Of a stretch of DNA of 64,000 nucleotides, positions 24,335 to 34,565 are shown one piece after another. The translations under genes and the position numbers were made by a program. Source of the stretch: Pontederia crassipes. Taxonomy: Eukaryota > Streptophyta > Magnoliopsida > Commelinales > Pontederiaceae. Location: assembly GCA_030549335.1 (NCBI GenBank), contig JAUKPH010000018.1, positions 2,976,001-3,040,000 of the forward strand. The letters run 5' to 3'. The first letter of the stretch is position 1. Every line of letters starts with the position of its first letter. Below the pieces are notes generated by a model. The model had not been told where the DNA came from. It did no database searches and was given only the letters and a program-made list of their open reading frames with translations.

Positions 24335-24625
24335 CTAGGTGCCGGATGCTACCGCAAGGCATCGGATGCGGCCATCAGACACCGAATGCTGCCACAAGGC
24401 ACTGAATGTCGCCGACAAGCCGGATCCGGCCACCAGACCGCGAATGCAACTGCTAGGCGTCAGCTGCTGCCGTCAGGCGCTGGATCCGGCCACCATACCA
24501 AAGATGGTGGCGCTCGACAACTAATGCGGCCGCTAGGAGCTGGATCTGACCGATAGGCGCCAGATGCCATCGCCAGGTACCCGATCCCATCGACCTATGG
24601 CCGCATAGGCCGACAAGCGCCGAGA
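24335..24625. repeat. GC-rich degenerate minisatellite
   Basis: Units of roughly 25 bp around GGATGC-CGCCA-AGGC recur about ten times with point changes, in a GC-rich island inside AT-rich DNA. The 61-101 codon frames crossing it are Arg/Pro/Ala-rich and repetitive and are not read as genes. Confidence 0.5.
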
Positions 24626-24924
24626 GAGAGGAGAGCGAGATGGAGACACCTATCGATCGTCGTTCGCCGGGGCTGAGGGAGGAGATAGGAAGAGAGGGAG
24701 AGAGAGAGAGGAGAGGGGAGTATGGCAGGAGAGGGAAATACTTATATAATAAACATACTGATTGGTACCGACGATTGAAACCGTCGATACTAACAAAGGG
24801 TGAACCAGTAATAGTATATTAAAATAATTAATGTATTTTAATTTTATATGTTGTGTAAGTTATTAAAATATTATTATTAAATATGCTAAACCCGTCAGTG
24901 ATTCCGAAGGCTAAACTCATCGGT

Positions 24925-25100
24925 AATTATATTTATAATAATATATAAGTGATATAATATAAGTATATATTTAATATTTTACTATTAAATTTAAATCCGT
25001 TGATAATGCCAAAGGTTAGATCCTTCGATAAATTTAATAGTAAAATATCAAATATATACTTATATTATATCACACATATATTATTATAAAAATAATTACT
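24925..25100. repeat. long inverted repeat (~75-bp arms)
   Basis: ATTTATAATAATATATAAGTG and the following ~55 bp at about 24925-25000 are complemented almost perfectly by 25025-25100 (ending ATATATTATTATAAA). The loop is about 25 bp. Would form a stable hairpin. Confidence 0.6.
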
Positions 25101-25896
25101 AAAGGATTCAAGGTTTTTCCTATCCGTCACAAATGCCCTCGGATTCATTGCCTTGTTATCATTGTTTAATAAGAATGAAAAAAAACATGATCACAGGATG
25201 AGTACTATAATCAAAAGTTTTAACAAAATATTTCTCATTTATCTGATGTAATTTTGACATACGTGAAAGAGTTTGATATTGATAAAATTCGAAAAAAATG
25301 ATAAAATCTTAGTTTGATACATCATTATTTTCTTAGGGCTCTATACAATATTGTTTTATGTCACCTTTTGCCTGTAAATCTTGTTATGAGGTTTGTGTGA
25401 ATCATGCATGAATTTAGTGGGAGTTGATATTATTTATCACACATGCTTTATTTAGATTTTTTTATATATGATGAAATGAGGATAAGTTTAAAACTGTGAA
25501 CATAAGTGGTTACTTTCACTTAGCGATGAAATGAAAAATTAGTGACATATACTTATGAATGGACTAAAAATTCATAAATAACTAATGGAGATAAGTAAAT
25601 ACATGATAAAGGGTAGTATATATACTTTTTCCTCTCATGTATTCCTAATTTGTGAACTATTTTTAATGAGACAAAAGGGTGAGAAGTATAAGACAAATAT
25701 GACCCCAAACTTATATTATCCTTAAGTAATTTAGTAATGGATATTGTAGAAATTTTCTCAAAATAATTAATATTGTGAGGGGGAGTTTGGATCCGAGGGG
25801 AGTAAAACTTTGGCCATAATAGTTTTTTCATGATTTTCATTCTTTTTATATTTTCTCGATTTGTCACAACAAAAAGTGAGAGATCATCTGAATCTA

Positions 25897-26150
25897 GATT
25901 TTATGTCTTAATTAATTATTTTATAATAGAAACCTCAAATCTTTAGGGTTATGAATTTGATGCACCAAAAAAGTGGAATTTGGAATGGATAGTTTTGTAT
26001 ATTTAACTTCCCATTTATATTTATCTATGAGATTTGAATTAGATGGTGAGTAAAAAAAGTTACAAATAGTTCTCCTATTTTTTTTTATAGAATTAAGAAT
26101 CATTTAATTTGGAAAACTATGAAAGAAATTATGTATAAAAGATACAGATA
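25897..26150 (+). repeat. truncated 3' LTR of the decayed copia element
   Basis: TTATGTCTTAATTAATTATTTT... parallels the start of the LTR at 20601, with shared blocks such as TATGAATTTGATG, TTGGAA and CTATG(C/A)AA. A G-rich tract (GTGAGGGGGAGTTTGG, about 25776) upstream could be the old polypurine tract. Confidence 0.5.
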
Positions 26151-27050
26151 TATTTTCAGTTATTACTTAAACAAATTTATTGTAATTTTTTTAATTACGT
26201 CAAAACTTTGTTATTGCTAAATCATCTTACCAGAAAATTGGAACCTTCATTTCTCAATAGAAACATTAACGGATACTTAACAACACTAGCACTTTTTCAT
26301 ACGTCCACCGGAGACGCCTTTGGTTTTCCTCTAACTAGGTGTATTACTACTGTATTATTTTGGGGTGTAATAAAAATCGGACTAATTCGAAAAATCTACT
26401 TGACCCGAAAAAATCGAACTGAAAAAAATAAAAAATTAGGAGTCCGAATATAATTTAAGGTATTTTTTAATAAATTAAAGTTCACCCGCTAAAATTATGG
26501 CCCCACTCGAAAAAATCGTAGGAGCCCGTGAGCCCGTTTTTTATTTATATAATTAATACATATGTTATCAATTCTTTTATTATAGATAGAATATGTTTTG
26601 CATAAAATTTTATACTTTTCTATCACATTATTAGACTCTAATTTAATAACTTTAAAATTTTAGTAGTATATTTTATATTTAATATAAAACTAAATATTTT
26701 TTATATTAATTTAAATTTATTATATATATTTTAAAATATAATTATATAAAAGTAGGGTCCCGAAAAAAAATCGACCCGTCGGAGGATGATTTTTATTTTT
26801 TTTCAAAATATTTTTAGGAAGATTTTTTTTAATTTTAAAAATTAATTCAAAAAATAGAACCTGATCCGACCCACCCTAGCAAGTATTCTTCTACATTTTT
26901 CCAAAAAGCATTCATTCATTTCCAGTCGAGAGGGGGACAGCCTTTAAGCAAGAGGTTTCGTATTAAAAATATTCCAACTATTTTTTTTGTAAGTTTTTTA
27001 TTTAACAATTTTGTTAGTACATTAATCATATCTTATATTCCCAACTACAT
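26151..27050. other. AT-rich intergenic DNA
   Basis: No supported gene. Several short CGAAAAAATCG / GACCCG words recur between 26370 and 26870 but form no clear element. Confidence 0.4.
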
Positions 27051-27063
27051 CATTTCTCATTTA

Positions 27064-27309
27064 TTATTTGAAAAATCTCATTTTTTTTACACATTGAAAG
27101 ATTAGATACATAGATATTGTGACAAATATTGATATCAGAATAAATACAAAATTAGATATCGGGAGCTTGCAATACAAAAAATAAAGTATAAATACATCGA
27201 AATAAATAGATGCACAATGACAGGGCAAACCCACTAACGAATGTGTTGCCTCATTCATGAACGGAAACACCAAGCTAGGAACAATGGAGCTGCTCCCTTG
27301 TGATAGCAT
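27064..27309 (-). pseudogene. duplicated 3' tail of the repeat membrane protein
   Basis: An 81-codon frame. Its C-terminal half (hydrophobic ISNFVFILISIF-type text) and its DNA (GATATCAGAATAAATACAAAATT...) parallel the 3' end of the neighbouring 270-codon ORF, offset by about 300 bp. It also keeps one repeat-like MNEATHSLV segment. Probably a partial tandem duplication of the neighbour. Confidence 0.4.
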
Positions 27310-27347
27310 TGCTCAATATCTCTCATTTATTAGTTGAAAATTCTCAT

Positions 27348-28160
27348 TTATTTATACATCGAAAGAAATAGATACACACATATAAAATTGATATCAAAAT
27401 AAATAAATAAATAAATAAATCTCATCAATATCAGAATAAATATAAAATTGAATACCGGGGACTGCCAACCCAGAAAGAAAAAAATAAATACAAAAACAAC
27501 CAATAATGGAAAAATGAACATTTTAAACATCACTCCAGCCAAAAAGGCAACAATGATAGGGAAAACCCAGTTATTGATCAATGCCTCATTCGTGGACCGA
27601 AATACCAAGACAAGAATAACAGCACCAATGAGGATTGTGACATATTTCAGAATCTCACCTAATACCTCATTCATGGATCGAAATACCAAGCCAAGAATAA
27701 TAGCACCAATGAGGATTATGGCATATTTCAGAACCTCACCTAATGCCTCATTTATGGACCGAAATACCAAGCCAAGAATAATAGCACCAATGAGGGTTGT
27801 AATAGCACATTTCAGAACCTCACTTAATGCCTCTTTCATGGATCGAAATACCAAGCCAAGAATAATAGCACCAATGAGGATTGTGATAGCATACTTTAGA
27901 ATCTCACCTAATGCCTCATTCATGGATGAAATTACCAAGCCAAGAATAATAGGACCTCCAATGAGGATTGTGATAGCACATTTCGGAATTTCACCTAATA
28001 CCACGTTCATGGACCGAAAGCCAAGAATAATAGCATCAATGAGTGTTGTGATAGCATTGTTCAGAATCTCACATAATGCCTCATTCAGAATCTCAACTAT
28101 GAACAGAAACATCAAGCCACCAAAAATATACCAAAGCCAGATTTGGGAAATGCCTCGCAT
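27348..28160 (-). CDS. hypothetical membrane protein made of tandem 27-29 residue repeats
   Basis: I do not recognise this protein. A 270-codon frame starts MRGISQIWLWYIFGG. Residues about 20-190 hold six full and one partial copies of a unit like SMNEALGEILKYAITILIGA followed by IILGLVF: a short amphipathic part, then an 18-20 residue hydrophobic part long enough to span a membrane. A strongly hydrophobic tail with several more possible membrane segments follows. Repeat spacing in DNA is 81, 81, 84, 84, 87 and 87 bp, so every length change keeps the frame, which favours translation. The opposite strand is also open for 239 codons, so the coding strand is chosen on hydrophobic pattern only. 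An upstream TAA limits extension at the 5' end, and a splice acceptor is possible at about 28197. Function unknown. It could still be a non-coding tandem repeat that happens to be open. Confidence 0.45.
   Translation of the reverse strand: MRGISQIWLWYIFGGLMFLFIVEILNEALCEILNNAITTLIDAIILGFRSMNVVLGEIPKCAITILIGGPIILGLVISSMNEALGEILKYAITILIGAIILGLVFRSMKEALSEVLKCAITTLIGAIILGLVFRSINEALGEVLKYAIILIGAIILGLVFRSMNEVLGEILKYVTILIGAVILVLVFRSTNEALINNWVFPIIVAFLAGVMFKMFIFPLLVVFVFIFFFLGWQSPVFNFIFILILMRFIYLFIYFDINFICVYLFLSMYK
27570..28110. repeat. tandem repeat, 81-87 bp period, about 7 copies
   Basis: The block TTCATGGA-CGAAATACCAAGCC with AAGAATAATAGCACCAATGAGG begins near 27589, 27670, 27751, 27835, 27919, 28006 and 28093. 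All period lengths are multiples of three. Confidence 0.9.
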
Positions 28161-28779
28161 TCCTTGATTGTTATTGACTAACGTCTCACAGAATTTCTGC
28201 AGGAATAGTCGGTAAGTTGAACAGAAGCATTGGCATTAACAGATGTAAACATAATAATATGAATAAAAGAATGCTCCTTGAAAATAAAGATCCCACAAAA
28301 TGATCAATTGATGTGAAATTCATATGAAGAAATCAAATGAAAGAGGCAAATATATACTATATGTCTACAGTGTCATAAGAAGTTTGTTTTACATTACGCA
28401 TGTTGTTTTTATAAGATGTTAGTTTTATATATAGTTATATTTATAATAGTTGTCTATTAGCGAATGAGAGGTTGATTAGTAAATTTAATAATTTATTTTT
28501 TGTAGTTACAACTGTTGAACTAAATAATAAGTATAAAAAATATGGGGTGTAAACTCATGAAAAAAAAATTTGCATACGTTACTTTATCATTGGATCAAGA
28601 TCTAAGGATAGACGACAGCTACTCAAAGTTAATGTAACTTATTAAGATTAACTATCAAATTTTAATCCAATTATGTATTATGTAAATATTTCATAAATTT
28701 GCATTTTTCTATGTGGATCACAGATAAATGTTTTTATGACATAATAATAAACAATTAATTTTTTGTTTTTCTAACTACA
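28161..28779. other. possible intron or intergenic DNA next to the repeat ORF
   Basis: No open frame of note. If the 28780-29040 frame is an upstream exon, this would be its intron, with an acceptor TTCCTGCAG near 28197 on the minus strand. Confidence 0.3.
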
Positions 28780-29040
28780 CTAATTTAATCTACCATGAAC
28801 ATAAAGAAAGACTACTCCAATGAAAGCAGCAAAACAAAATTCTTGTTTATGTGTTAAAAAAAGCATAAAGGAAATATATAGTCTTTGAAATGAAAGATAC
28901 AAAAAGTAAGGATCCCATGGAGATAAGAAAGCTGATATACAGGTGCCCAACAGGAGCATTGATGTAGCCAATCTTCGTTTGCTACTATAAATGCTCATTT
29001 CATGACACGTGAAATTATGAATTATGCCCAATGGAACCAA
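28780..29040 (-). CDS. small hydrophobic ORF, possible upstream exon
   Basis: An 86-codon frame with hydrophobic stretches (SMLLLGTCISAFLSPWDPYF and EFCFAAFIGVVFLYVHG) and a GT donor candidate near its end (CATG|GTAGAT). It lies upstream of the repeat membrane ORF in the same direction. No family recognised. It may be a chance frame. Confidence 0.2.
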   Translation of the reverse strand: MVPLGIIHNFTCHEMSIYSSKRRLATSMLLLGTCISAFLSPWDPYFLYLSFQRLYISFMLFLTHKQEFCFAAFIGVVFLYVHGRLN

Positions 29041-29347
29041 CTAGTCAAACAAATAATCTTATATATTATGTATTTTACAATATATTTCAATTAAATATAT
29101 ATCAACATACTTTGGGTTTATTTTATTCTCAAATCTTCGTAATTATATTCTGTTTATACTACGTGTTGGTCAACAATTAAACCTATGGACAAATTGCTTT
29201 GACAGTATTGTGTATACCTTAGAAGTGTATAACTCATCTCATATATTATTTTAGCCAAGCCAGAGTGCTACTTGATTTATTAGATATCAAATTGGCCCTC
29301 TAATAAGTAACACAATTAATTTTTTAAAATACTCGTTTGTGTGCATG

Positions 29348-29946
29348 TGTCACGGGGTCGTTTTTCGCTCGATGACCCGTGCGGCGCCTAGACGTGCCTA
29401 ACGTCTAGGTAAGCTCTTTTGAATGCTTTGCGGAAGCTTGCTTATGCCACTTTTCGAATGCCACAGTTTTTGGGACGCTCGGTCCCGAGCGGCTGCTTCT
29501 TCGGTGGAGGCGTTCGTAAACGAACGGGCACCTCGATGGGACGCTCGATCTCCTTGGGACGTTCTCGTGGGTTGTAGAACGGACACCTCGGCGGGACGCT
29601 CGATCTCCTTGGGATGCTTTGGGACGCTCTCGTGGGTAGTCACCCCACGCTCAAGGTACGGTACTAGATTTAGGGAAGTTTAAAATCTTTGTTGAATAAA
29701 TAAGAATGATTAAAAGGCTTCGGGGGAGGACTAGCGGGTCTCCCCTAATATACCGCATGCCCAGGAGGCCTATATGCGACGTGTGATGTGGAGAACAAGC
29801 TAGGAGGTGCACTTTTGAAGGGTGCAAAAATTATAAAACTGTCACTATCACACCTGGAAATAAAACTAAGTGCAAAAGTGGGTTGAAAAGGGAAAATTAT
29901 ATGAAGTAAGATAACTCGACGTGCCCCGGGGAAAGCCCCCGGGACA
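29348..29946 (-). repeat. 3' LTR of the gypsy element
   Basis: 599 bp. About 45 bp longer than its partner because a segment containing GGGACGCTCGATCTCCTTGG is tandemly repeated inside it. Confidence 0.92.
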
Positions 29947-29962
29947 TTCTCCCCCACTCAAG

Positions 29963-30718
29963 TCAGCGATGTCCCTGGAGCTGCAGCTTGAAATTCTTCA
30001 ATCTTCTGCTTGAACTGCCACAGGTCTTCGGCTGTCTCTCAACTTGTGTCGGCGTCCGGTCTTCCGCTCCATCAAACAAGATACTCCTTCTTCCGATTCT
30101 TCGTGCGGACGGCGAGTACTTCTTAACTTGATCAGTAAACTGCTGACGGATGGCCGGCGGGGCGCGGTCTGAAACCCCACGCCCGGGATCTTCAGTGTCT
30201 TCTACGAAAGGCTTGAGCAGGCTGACATGGAAGACGGGGTGTTGCTGCATCTGAGGCGGGAGCTCCAACTTGTAGGTCACCTTGCCTACCTTCTTCAGGA
30301 TCTTGAAGGGGACCTCGTAACGCCTAACGAGACCCTTGTGCAGATTTTTCCCACTTAGTCGAAGATGTTGGACCAACTTCACAATGACCAAGTCTCCGAC
30401 TTCAAAGTTGACGTCCCGTCGGGCGGTGTCCGTCCACTTCTTCATGCGCTTCGATGCCTTGTGCAAACATGCTCTCGCCATGTCGTTCTGCTCATGCCAT
30501 TCCCTCGTCATGCGGTGAGCGGCGGGCACTTTGCCACCATAGGATGTGGCGATGGCCTGGGGCGTCAGAGATTGCTGCCCCGTCACTATCTCGAAGGGAC
30601 TCTGATTGGTCGACTCGCTCCGCTGCAAGTTGTAGGAAAATTGTGCGATGTCGAGTAGCTTCGCCCAGTCTTCTGATTGACACTCATATAGTGCCGCAAG
30701 TAGATCTTCAAGATACAA
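29963..30718 (-). pseudogene. integrase C-terminal part and chromodomain remnant
   Basis: The open frame holds the integrase tail (WAKLLDIAQFSYNLQRSEST, NQSPFEIVTG, a GDLV-VK strand, and HPVFHVSLLKPF). Its last ~50 codons run in the wrong frame. In a neighbouring frame the DNA shows chromodomain landmarks (EYLV, an acidic W-x-x-DLW-type end and FKQKIEEF) interrupted by two stops. So the chromodomain is present but broken by a frameshift and stops. Confidence 0.8.
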
Positions 30719-30849
30719 TTCACTCTCTCAGTTTGGCCGTCGATTTGAGGATGAAGTGATGTCGAGAAATGCAGGTTGGAACCTATCATTTTGAACAGTT
30801 CCTTCCAGAAGTTGCCAACGAATCGACCATCCCGATCGCTGACGATGCT

Positions 30850-31314
30850 TTATGGTAAGCCCCAATACTTCACTACGTGCTTCATGAATAACTCCGCAGC
30901 TTCAGTAGCAGGACAACTTGCGGAGCCACCGGCGAAAATGGCGTACTTGGAGAACCGATCGACGACCACCATGATGGTACCTGCTCCTTCAGACTTGGGC
31001 AGGCCCGTGATGAAGTCCATGGAAACATCCTTCCATGGACGCTCTGGAATAGACAGGGGTTCCAGAAGTCCACCGGGCGTTTGGTTGAGATTCTTGTCTT
31101 GCTGGCAAACAAGGCATGTCTTCACGAAAGCTTCAACATCATCCTCCATCCTTGGCCAGAAGTAGTTGTCTTCAATGAGTGCCAAAGTGCGGCGGATGTC
31201 CGGATGTCCCGCCCACTTGGAGTCATGGCACTCCTGCATGATAGTGCGCCGCAAGTTGTCGAACAGAGGAACGTAGATGCGACGTTCCTTGGTGAAGATC
31301 AGCCCATCTTCCAC
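30850..31314 (-). pseudogene. integrase zinc-binding and catalytic core fragment
   Basis: A HHCC-type zinc finger is visible (H in QECHDSKWAGH, then CLVCQQDK). The core starts SMDFITGLPKS with the first catalytic Asp and continues VVVDRFSKYAIF with the second Asp nearby. A stop at the end separates it from the piece with GQTERVN (30720-30789). A frameshift near 30680 joins that to the C-terminal part. Confidence 0.85.
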
Positions 31315-31662
31315 TCAAAAGCGGTGTGTTTTTCCCTCCTTTGCTTGCTCAAGCAGGTTCTTTGCCGTGGGATCCGACTCCAGTCCCTTCTTGATTCTCT
31401 CGATCATGTCGGCCTGAGAGGAGCTCATGGCCGCCAATTCCGTGCGTTGGCTGAGGGCGTCGACAATGACATTCGTCTTGCCGGGCTTGTACTCCAGAAC
31501 GTAGTCGAACTCCGCCATGAAATCTTGCCATCTTGCTTGCTTCGGCGAGAGCTTCTTCTGCGTCTCGAAGTAACTTGTCGCGATGTTGTCTGTCTTGATG
31601 TGAAATCGCGACCCGAGGAGGTAGTGCTGCCATATCCTAAGGCAGTGGATCACCGCGGTCAT
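31315..31662 (-). pseudogene. RNase H fragment
   Basis: Reads FHIKTDNIATSYF and QARWQDFMAEFDYVLEYKPG, then NVIVDALSQR, the end of the gypsy RNase H domain (K-T-D-N and the V-A-D-A-L-S-R-like motif). It is joined to the RT frame by a frameshift near 31660 and ends at a TGA. Confidence 0.85.
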
Positions 31663-32408
31663 CTCCTTCTCCTAAGGTAGCACCGCTCCGTGTCGTTGAG
31701 TTTGCGACTCTCGAACGCCACGGGATGCCCCTCCTGCATAAGAACTCCTCCAATGGCATAGTCAAAAGCATCTGTCTGTACCTTGTAGGGCTTGGTGTGG
31801 TATGGCAGGACGAGCACCGGTTCCTCCGTCATGGCCCTCTTGAGGGTGTCGAACACTTTCTGGCATGTCGGCGTCCACTCCCACTTCACATTCTTTCGGA
31901 GGAGATTCGTCAAAGGGGTCGTCACATGTGAATACCCCTTGACAAACTGCCTATAGTAGTTCGTCAGGCCAAGGAACGAACGCATGTCGGGAACCCGCCT
32001 GGGCGGCTCCCACTCCATGATGGCTCGAATCTTCGTGCCATCCATCTTCAGCTTGCTAAATCCGACGACATGTCCCAAGAAGTGCACTTCTGGTTGAGCA
32101 AAAGCACACTTCTCCCGCTTGACGTATAGCTCGTTTTGCCGCAATACCTCTAACACTTGCCGAATGTGCTCGATATGCTCCTCCAAGGTGCGGCTGTAGA
32201 TCATGATGTCGTCGAGGTATATAACCACGAACCTGTCAAGGAATGGTTGCAATATCTTGTTCATGAGAGTGCAAAAGGTCGCTGGGGCATTGGTGAGGCC
32301 GAAGGGCATCACGAGGAACTCGTAGGAGCCGTATCTTGTGACGCACGCCATCTTCTGCACATCATCTTCCGCGATTCGGACTTGCCAATAGCCCGAACGA
32401 AGATCCAA
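31659..32408 (-). pseudogene. reverse transcriptase fragment
   Basis: Shows [23 protein letters not shown], the catalytic [11 protein letters not shown] (YLDD box), FLGHVV and LTNYYRQFV, then the start of RNase H ([12 protein letters not shown]). The upstream RT part ([19 protein letters not shown]) sits at 32418-32603 behind a TGA. Confidence 0.92.
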
Positions 32409-32417
32409 CTTGGTAAA

Positions 32418-32924
32418 TCATCTTGCACCGCCAAGTTGGTCGAACAAGTCCGCCACCAAGGGGATGGGGTACTTGTTCTTCATCGTAAGCTTGTTGAGCG
32501 CCCGGTAGTCGATGCACATCCGAAGGAAACAATCATGCTTCTTCTGAAAGAGTACCGGGGCACCATATGGAGACTTCGAGGGCTGAACATATCTTGCATC
32601 CAATAGTTCGGTGAGTTACTTACGGAGTTCTGCGAGTTCCGGAGGGGCTAGTCGATAAGGGACTCCATGAGGGGTCTTCGATCCTGGGACCAAGTCGATG
32701 ACATGGTCCACTTCACGCTTCGGAGGCAGCCGCTTTGGGAGCTCCGGGGGCATGACGTCCGCAAAGTCCTCAAGAGTTTCAAGGACTTTGGAAGGTGTTG
32801 GAGTGGAGGGCCCCGGATCTTCTAATATGGCGGTCGCCAAGAAGGTGTGCTCCTGTTTGCGCAACCCCTTCGCTACTTGCATGGCGGATAGGGTCTTATG
32901 CTTGAGATCATCTCCCGACCTCAT
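32418..32924 (-). pseudogene. protease-RT linker and RT N-terminal part
   Basis: Two frames, 32616-32924 and 32418-32603, separated by a TAA. They include MPPELPKRLPPKREVDHVID and [19 protein letters not shown], the usual entry into gypsy RT. Confidence 0.85.
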
Positions 32925-32999
32925 GGGAATGTTGTAGGGTCCCTTGGAGTCGAAGATGACCGTTGAGTTGGTGAGCGGGATGACACATGCAGCAATGTA

Positions 33000-33737
33000 T
33001 CACAGAAAAGAGATGCCCACCACCACTTCGTAGTCGTCCACTGGGGCCACCGTCACGTCGAAGTTTCCCGACCACTTGCCGATGCAAACCTTCACTCCTA
33101 GAGAAATTCCTGTGTTCGAGATAGACTTCGCGTTCACCATCTTGAACGTGGCATTAGTCTTCTGTAATGGCAGCTTCAGCTTCTTAGCGGCCACTTCTGA
33201 CACGAACAACTCCGATGCTCCCGTGTCGATGAGGGCGTTGAAGACTTGCCCGTTCAACTCGATGTCCGCATAAAGTCGAGCAGCCGATGAAGGACCCTTC
33301 GAGGCGTTGATGGTGCTGAGGACATGCATCGAACTGAAGCACGCCTCCTCCTTCTCCTTCTCGTTGGGGCAATACATGGCGTTGACCGTCGCCTTTTGCA
33401 GACAATCGCTTGTCCAATGTGGACCCTTGCAAATGTAACAAGGCTTCGGCGGCTTTCCGTCCCTCTTGAAATGGTCATTGTTGGGCCTCCTGTCTTGGTG
33501 TCCCTTTTCTTTGTCCTGATAGTGCGGCTTGCCTCCTTCCGACTTTGGCTTCTCTCCCCCACCGTAGCCCTTGTCCGAGGGCTTTGGTGGTGGAGCGCTC
33601 ATTTTGACATACTCCACGAGCGACTCAGCAGCAGCGACTAGCGAGCGGAGGTTGGGGCAATCTCGTCGCTCCAACTCCGTCCTAGCCCATGGCTTCAAAC
33701 CCTTCACAAAGACCGCCAACAACGTATCTTCGTCCAC
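33000..33737 (-). pseudogene. gag C-terminus with zinc knuckle, and aspartic protease
   Basis: Contains a CCHC-type knuckle, CYICKGPHWTSDC, with spacing C-x2-C-x3-H-x4-C, one residue shorter than the usual x4. Then the protease active site ALIDTGASELFVS. The frame is cut at both ends by stop codons. Confidence 0.88.
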
Positions 33738-33746
33738 CTGGGAGTT

Positions 33747-34505
33747 CTATAGCAGGAGCTCGGTGAACTCTTTTACGTACTCCTTCAACGTGCCCTTTTG
33801 GCAAATGTTGAATAATGCAATCTTGGCCTCCAATCCCGATTTGGCGGGGCAGAAGTAATTCGTCAGCTGCCTCTTGAAGTCATCCCACCTCTCAATGGGC
33901 TCGACGTTGTCACGTTCCACGTCGTCACAATGGCATCGCCACCATAGACCTGCCGCATCTTGCAAGTAGAAGGATGCGGTCTTCACCATCCTCGCTTCGG
34001 ACGTCACGTCCAAGGCCTTCATGTACCTTCGGACGTTCCACAGGAAGTCACTGATCTCCTTTGCCGATTGCTCGCCTTTGTAGGGCTGCGGCTTCGGTAC
34101 ATCAATCCTTGCCTCATGCGGGGCGGGCGTCTCGGGACGCCGCCCATCTCCATAGCGTCGCTTGAGTTCTTCCCGCATGGTCTTGAACTCTTGCTCCATC
34201 TCGAATCGTATGTTTGAGAGACCATTGTCCAAGGTCTCCCGCATGTCCATGATCGTCGCCTCCATGGACTCCAGCCGCGTATACAACGGTGCCATCTCAT
34301 CCTGCACCGTTGCGAGATCCACGGTCTTCTCCAACTCTCGCTCGTGCATTGCGAGTTGGTCTTGCATCTCGCCCACGTCCAATTGGAATTGGCCAAGGCG
34401 TTGCTCGAAGGCAGACAAGGCATCCTTCGAGCAGACGCGCCCTCGCTCGGGGCGGCCCTTCTCCGGTGCGACGGGTTCAGTCGTCATCTCCGAGTTCGAC
34501 GTCAT
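33747..34505 (-). pseudogene. gag N-terminal part of the gypsy element
   Basis: Likely start MTSNSEMTTEPVAPE at 34505, just after the primer-binding site. It has a coiled-coil stretch (residues about 35-110) and then the capsid core (FLWNVRRYMKALD, FYLQDAAGLWWR, KRQLTNYFCP, LKEYVKEF). A TAG at 33747-33749 ends the frame, and gag text continues directly after it. Confidence 0.88.
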
Positions 34506-34551
34506 TTCTCCTTGATCGTCGAACGCCAACTTGAGCGGTCCCAGAAACGCA

Positions 34552-34563
34552 GCTCTGATACCA
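34552..34563 (-). other. primer-binding site of the gypsy element
   Basis: TGGTATCAGAGC on the minus strand, two bases after the 5' LTR. Perfect match to the initiator Met-tRNA complement. Confidence 0.92.
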
Positions 34564-34565
34564 CT

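Larger units (their letters stand above)
23835..25150. mobile_element. CACTA-like segment, ends incomplete
   Basis: Opens with CTACAAGAATTTTGCC, close to the CACTACAAGAAAATT terminus of En/Spm elements. AT-rich subterminal repeats follow, then a GC-rich core (24000-24640) with a short-period repeat of CCGGATGC-x-GCCG-x-CAGGC type, then a (GA)n-rich stretch and more subterminal-type repeats. A matching right terminus was not found. A related opening (CACTAGAAAATTGTC) is at about 50968. Confidence 0.45.
20601..26150 (+). mobile_element. decayed Ty1/copia element with nested insertions
   Basis: A presumptive 5' LTR (20601-21568, TG...CA) is followed by a primer-binding-like TGATACCAGAGC at 21571-21582 and then gag-like coding remnants. 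A segment at about 25897-26150 repeats the first ~250 bp of the 5' LTR and is read as a truncated 3' LTR. A fold-back MITE (21929-22112) and a CACTA-like segment (from about 23835) interrupt the element. No polymerase motifs survive that I can read. The LTR homology is diverged. Confidence 0.6.

Noticed and set aside
27448..28167. 239-codon plus-strand frame through the 84-bp repeats
   Set aside because: A stop-free repeat unit whose length is a multiple of three leaves the opposite strand open too. The product is basic and repetitive with no recognisable fold. Kept as an alternative only.
31081..31680. 199-codon plus-strand frame in the gypsy element
   Set aside because: Antisense of integrase and RNase H coding sequence in GC-rich DNA, which leaves long chance frames.
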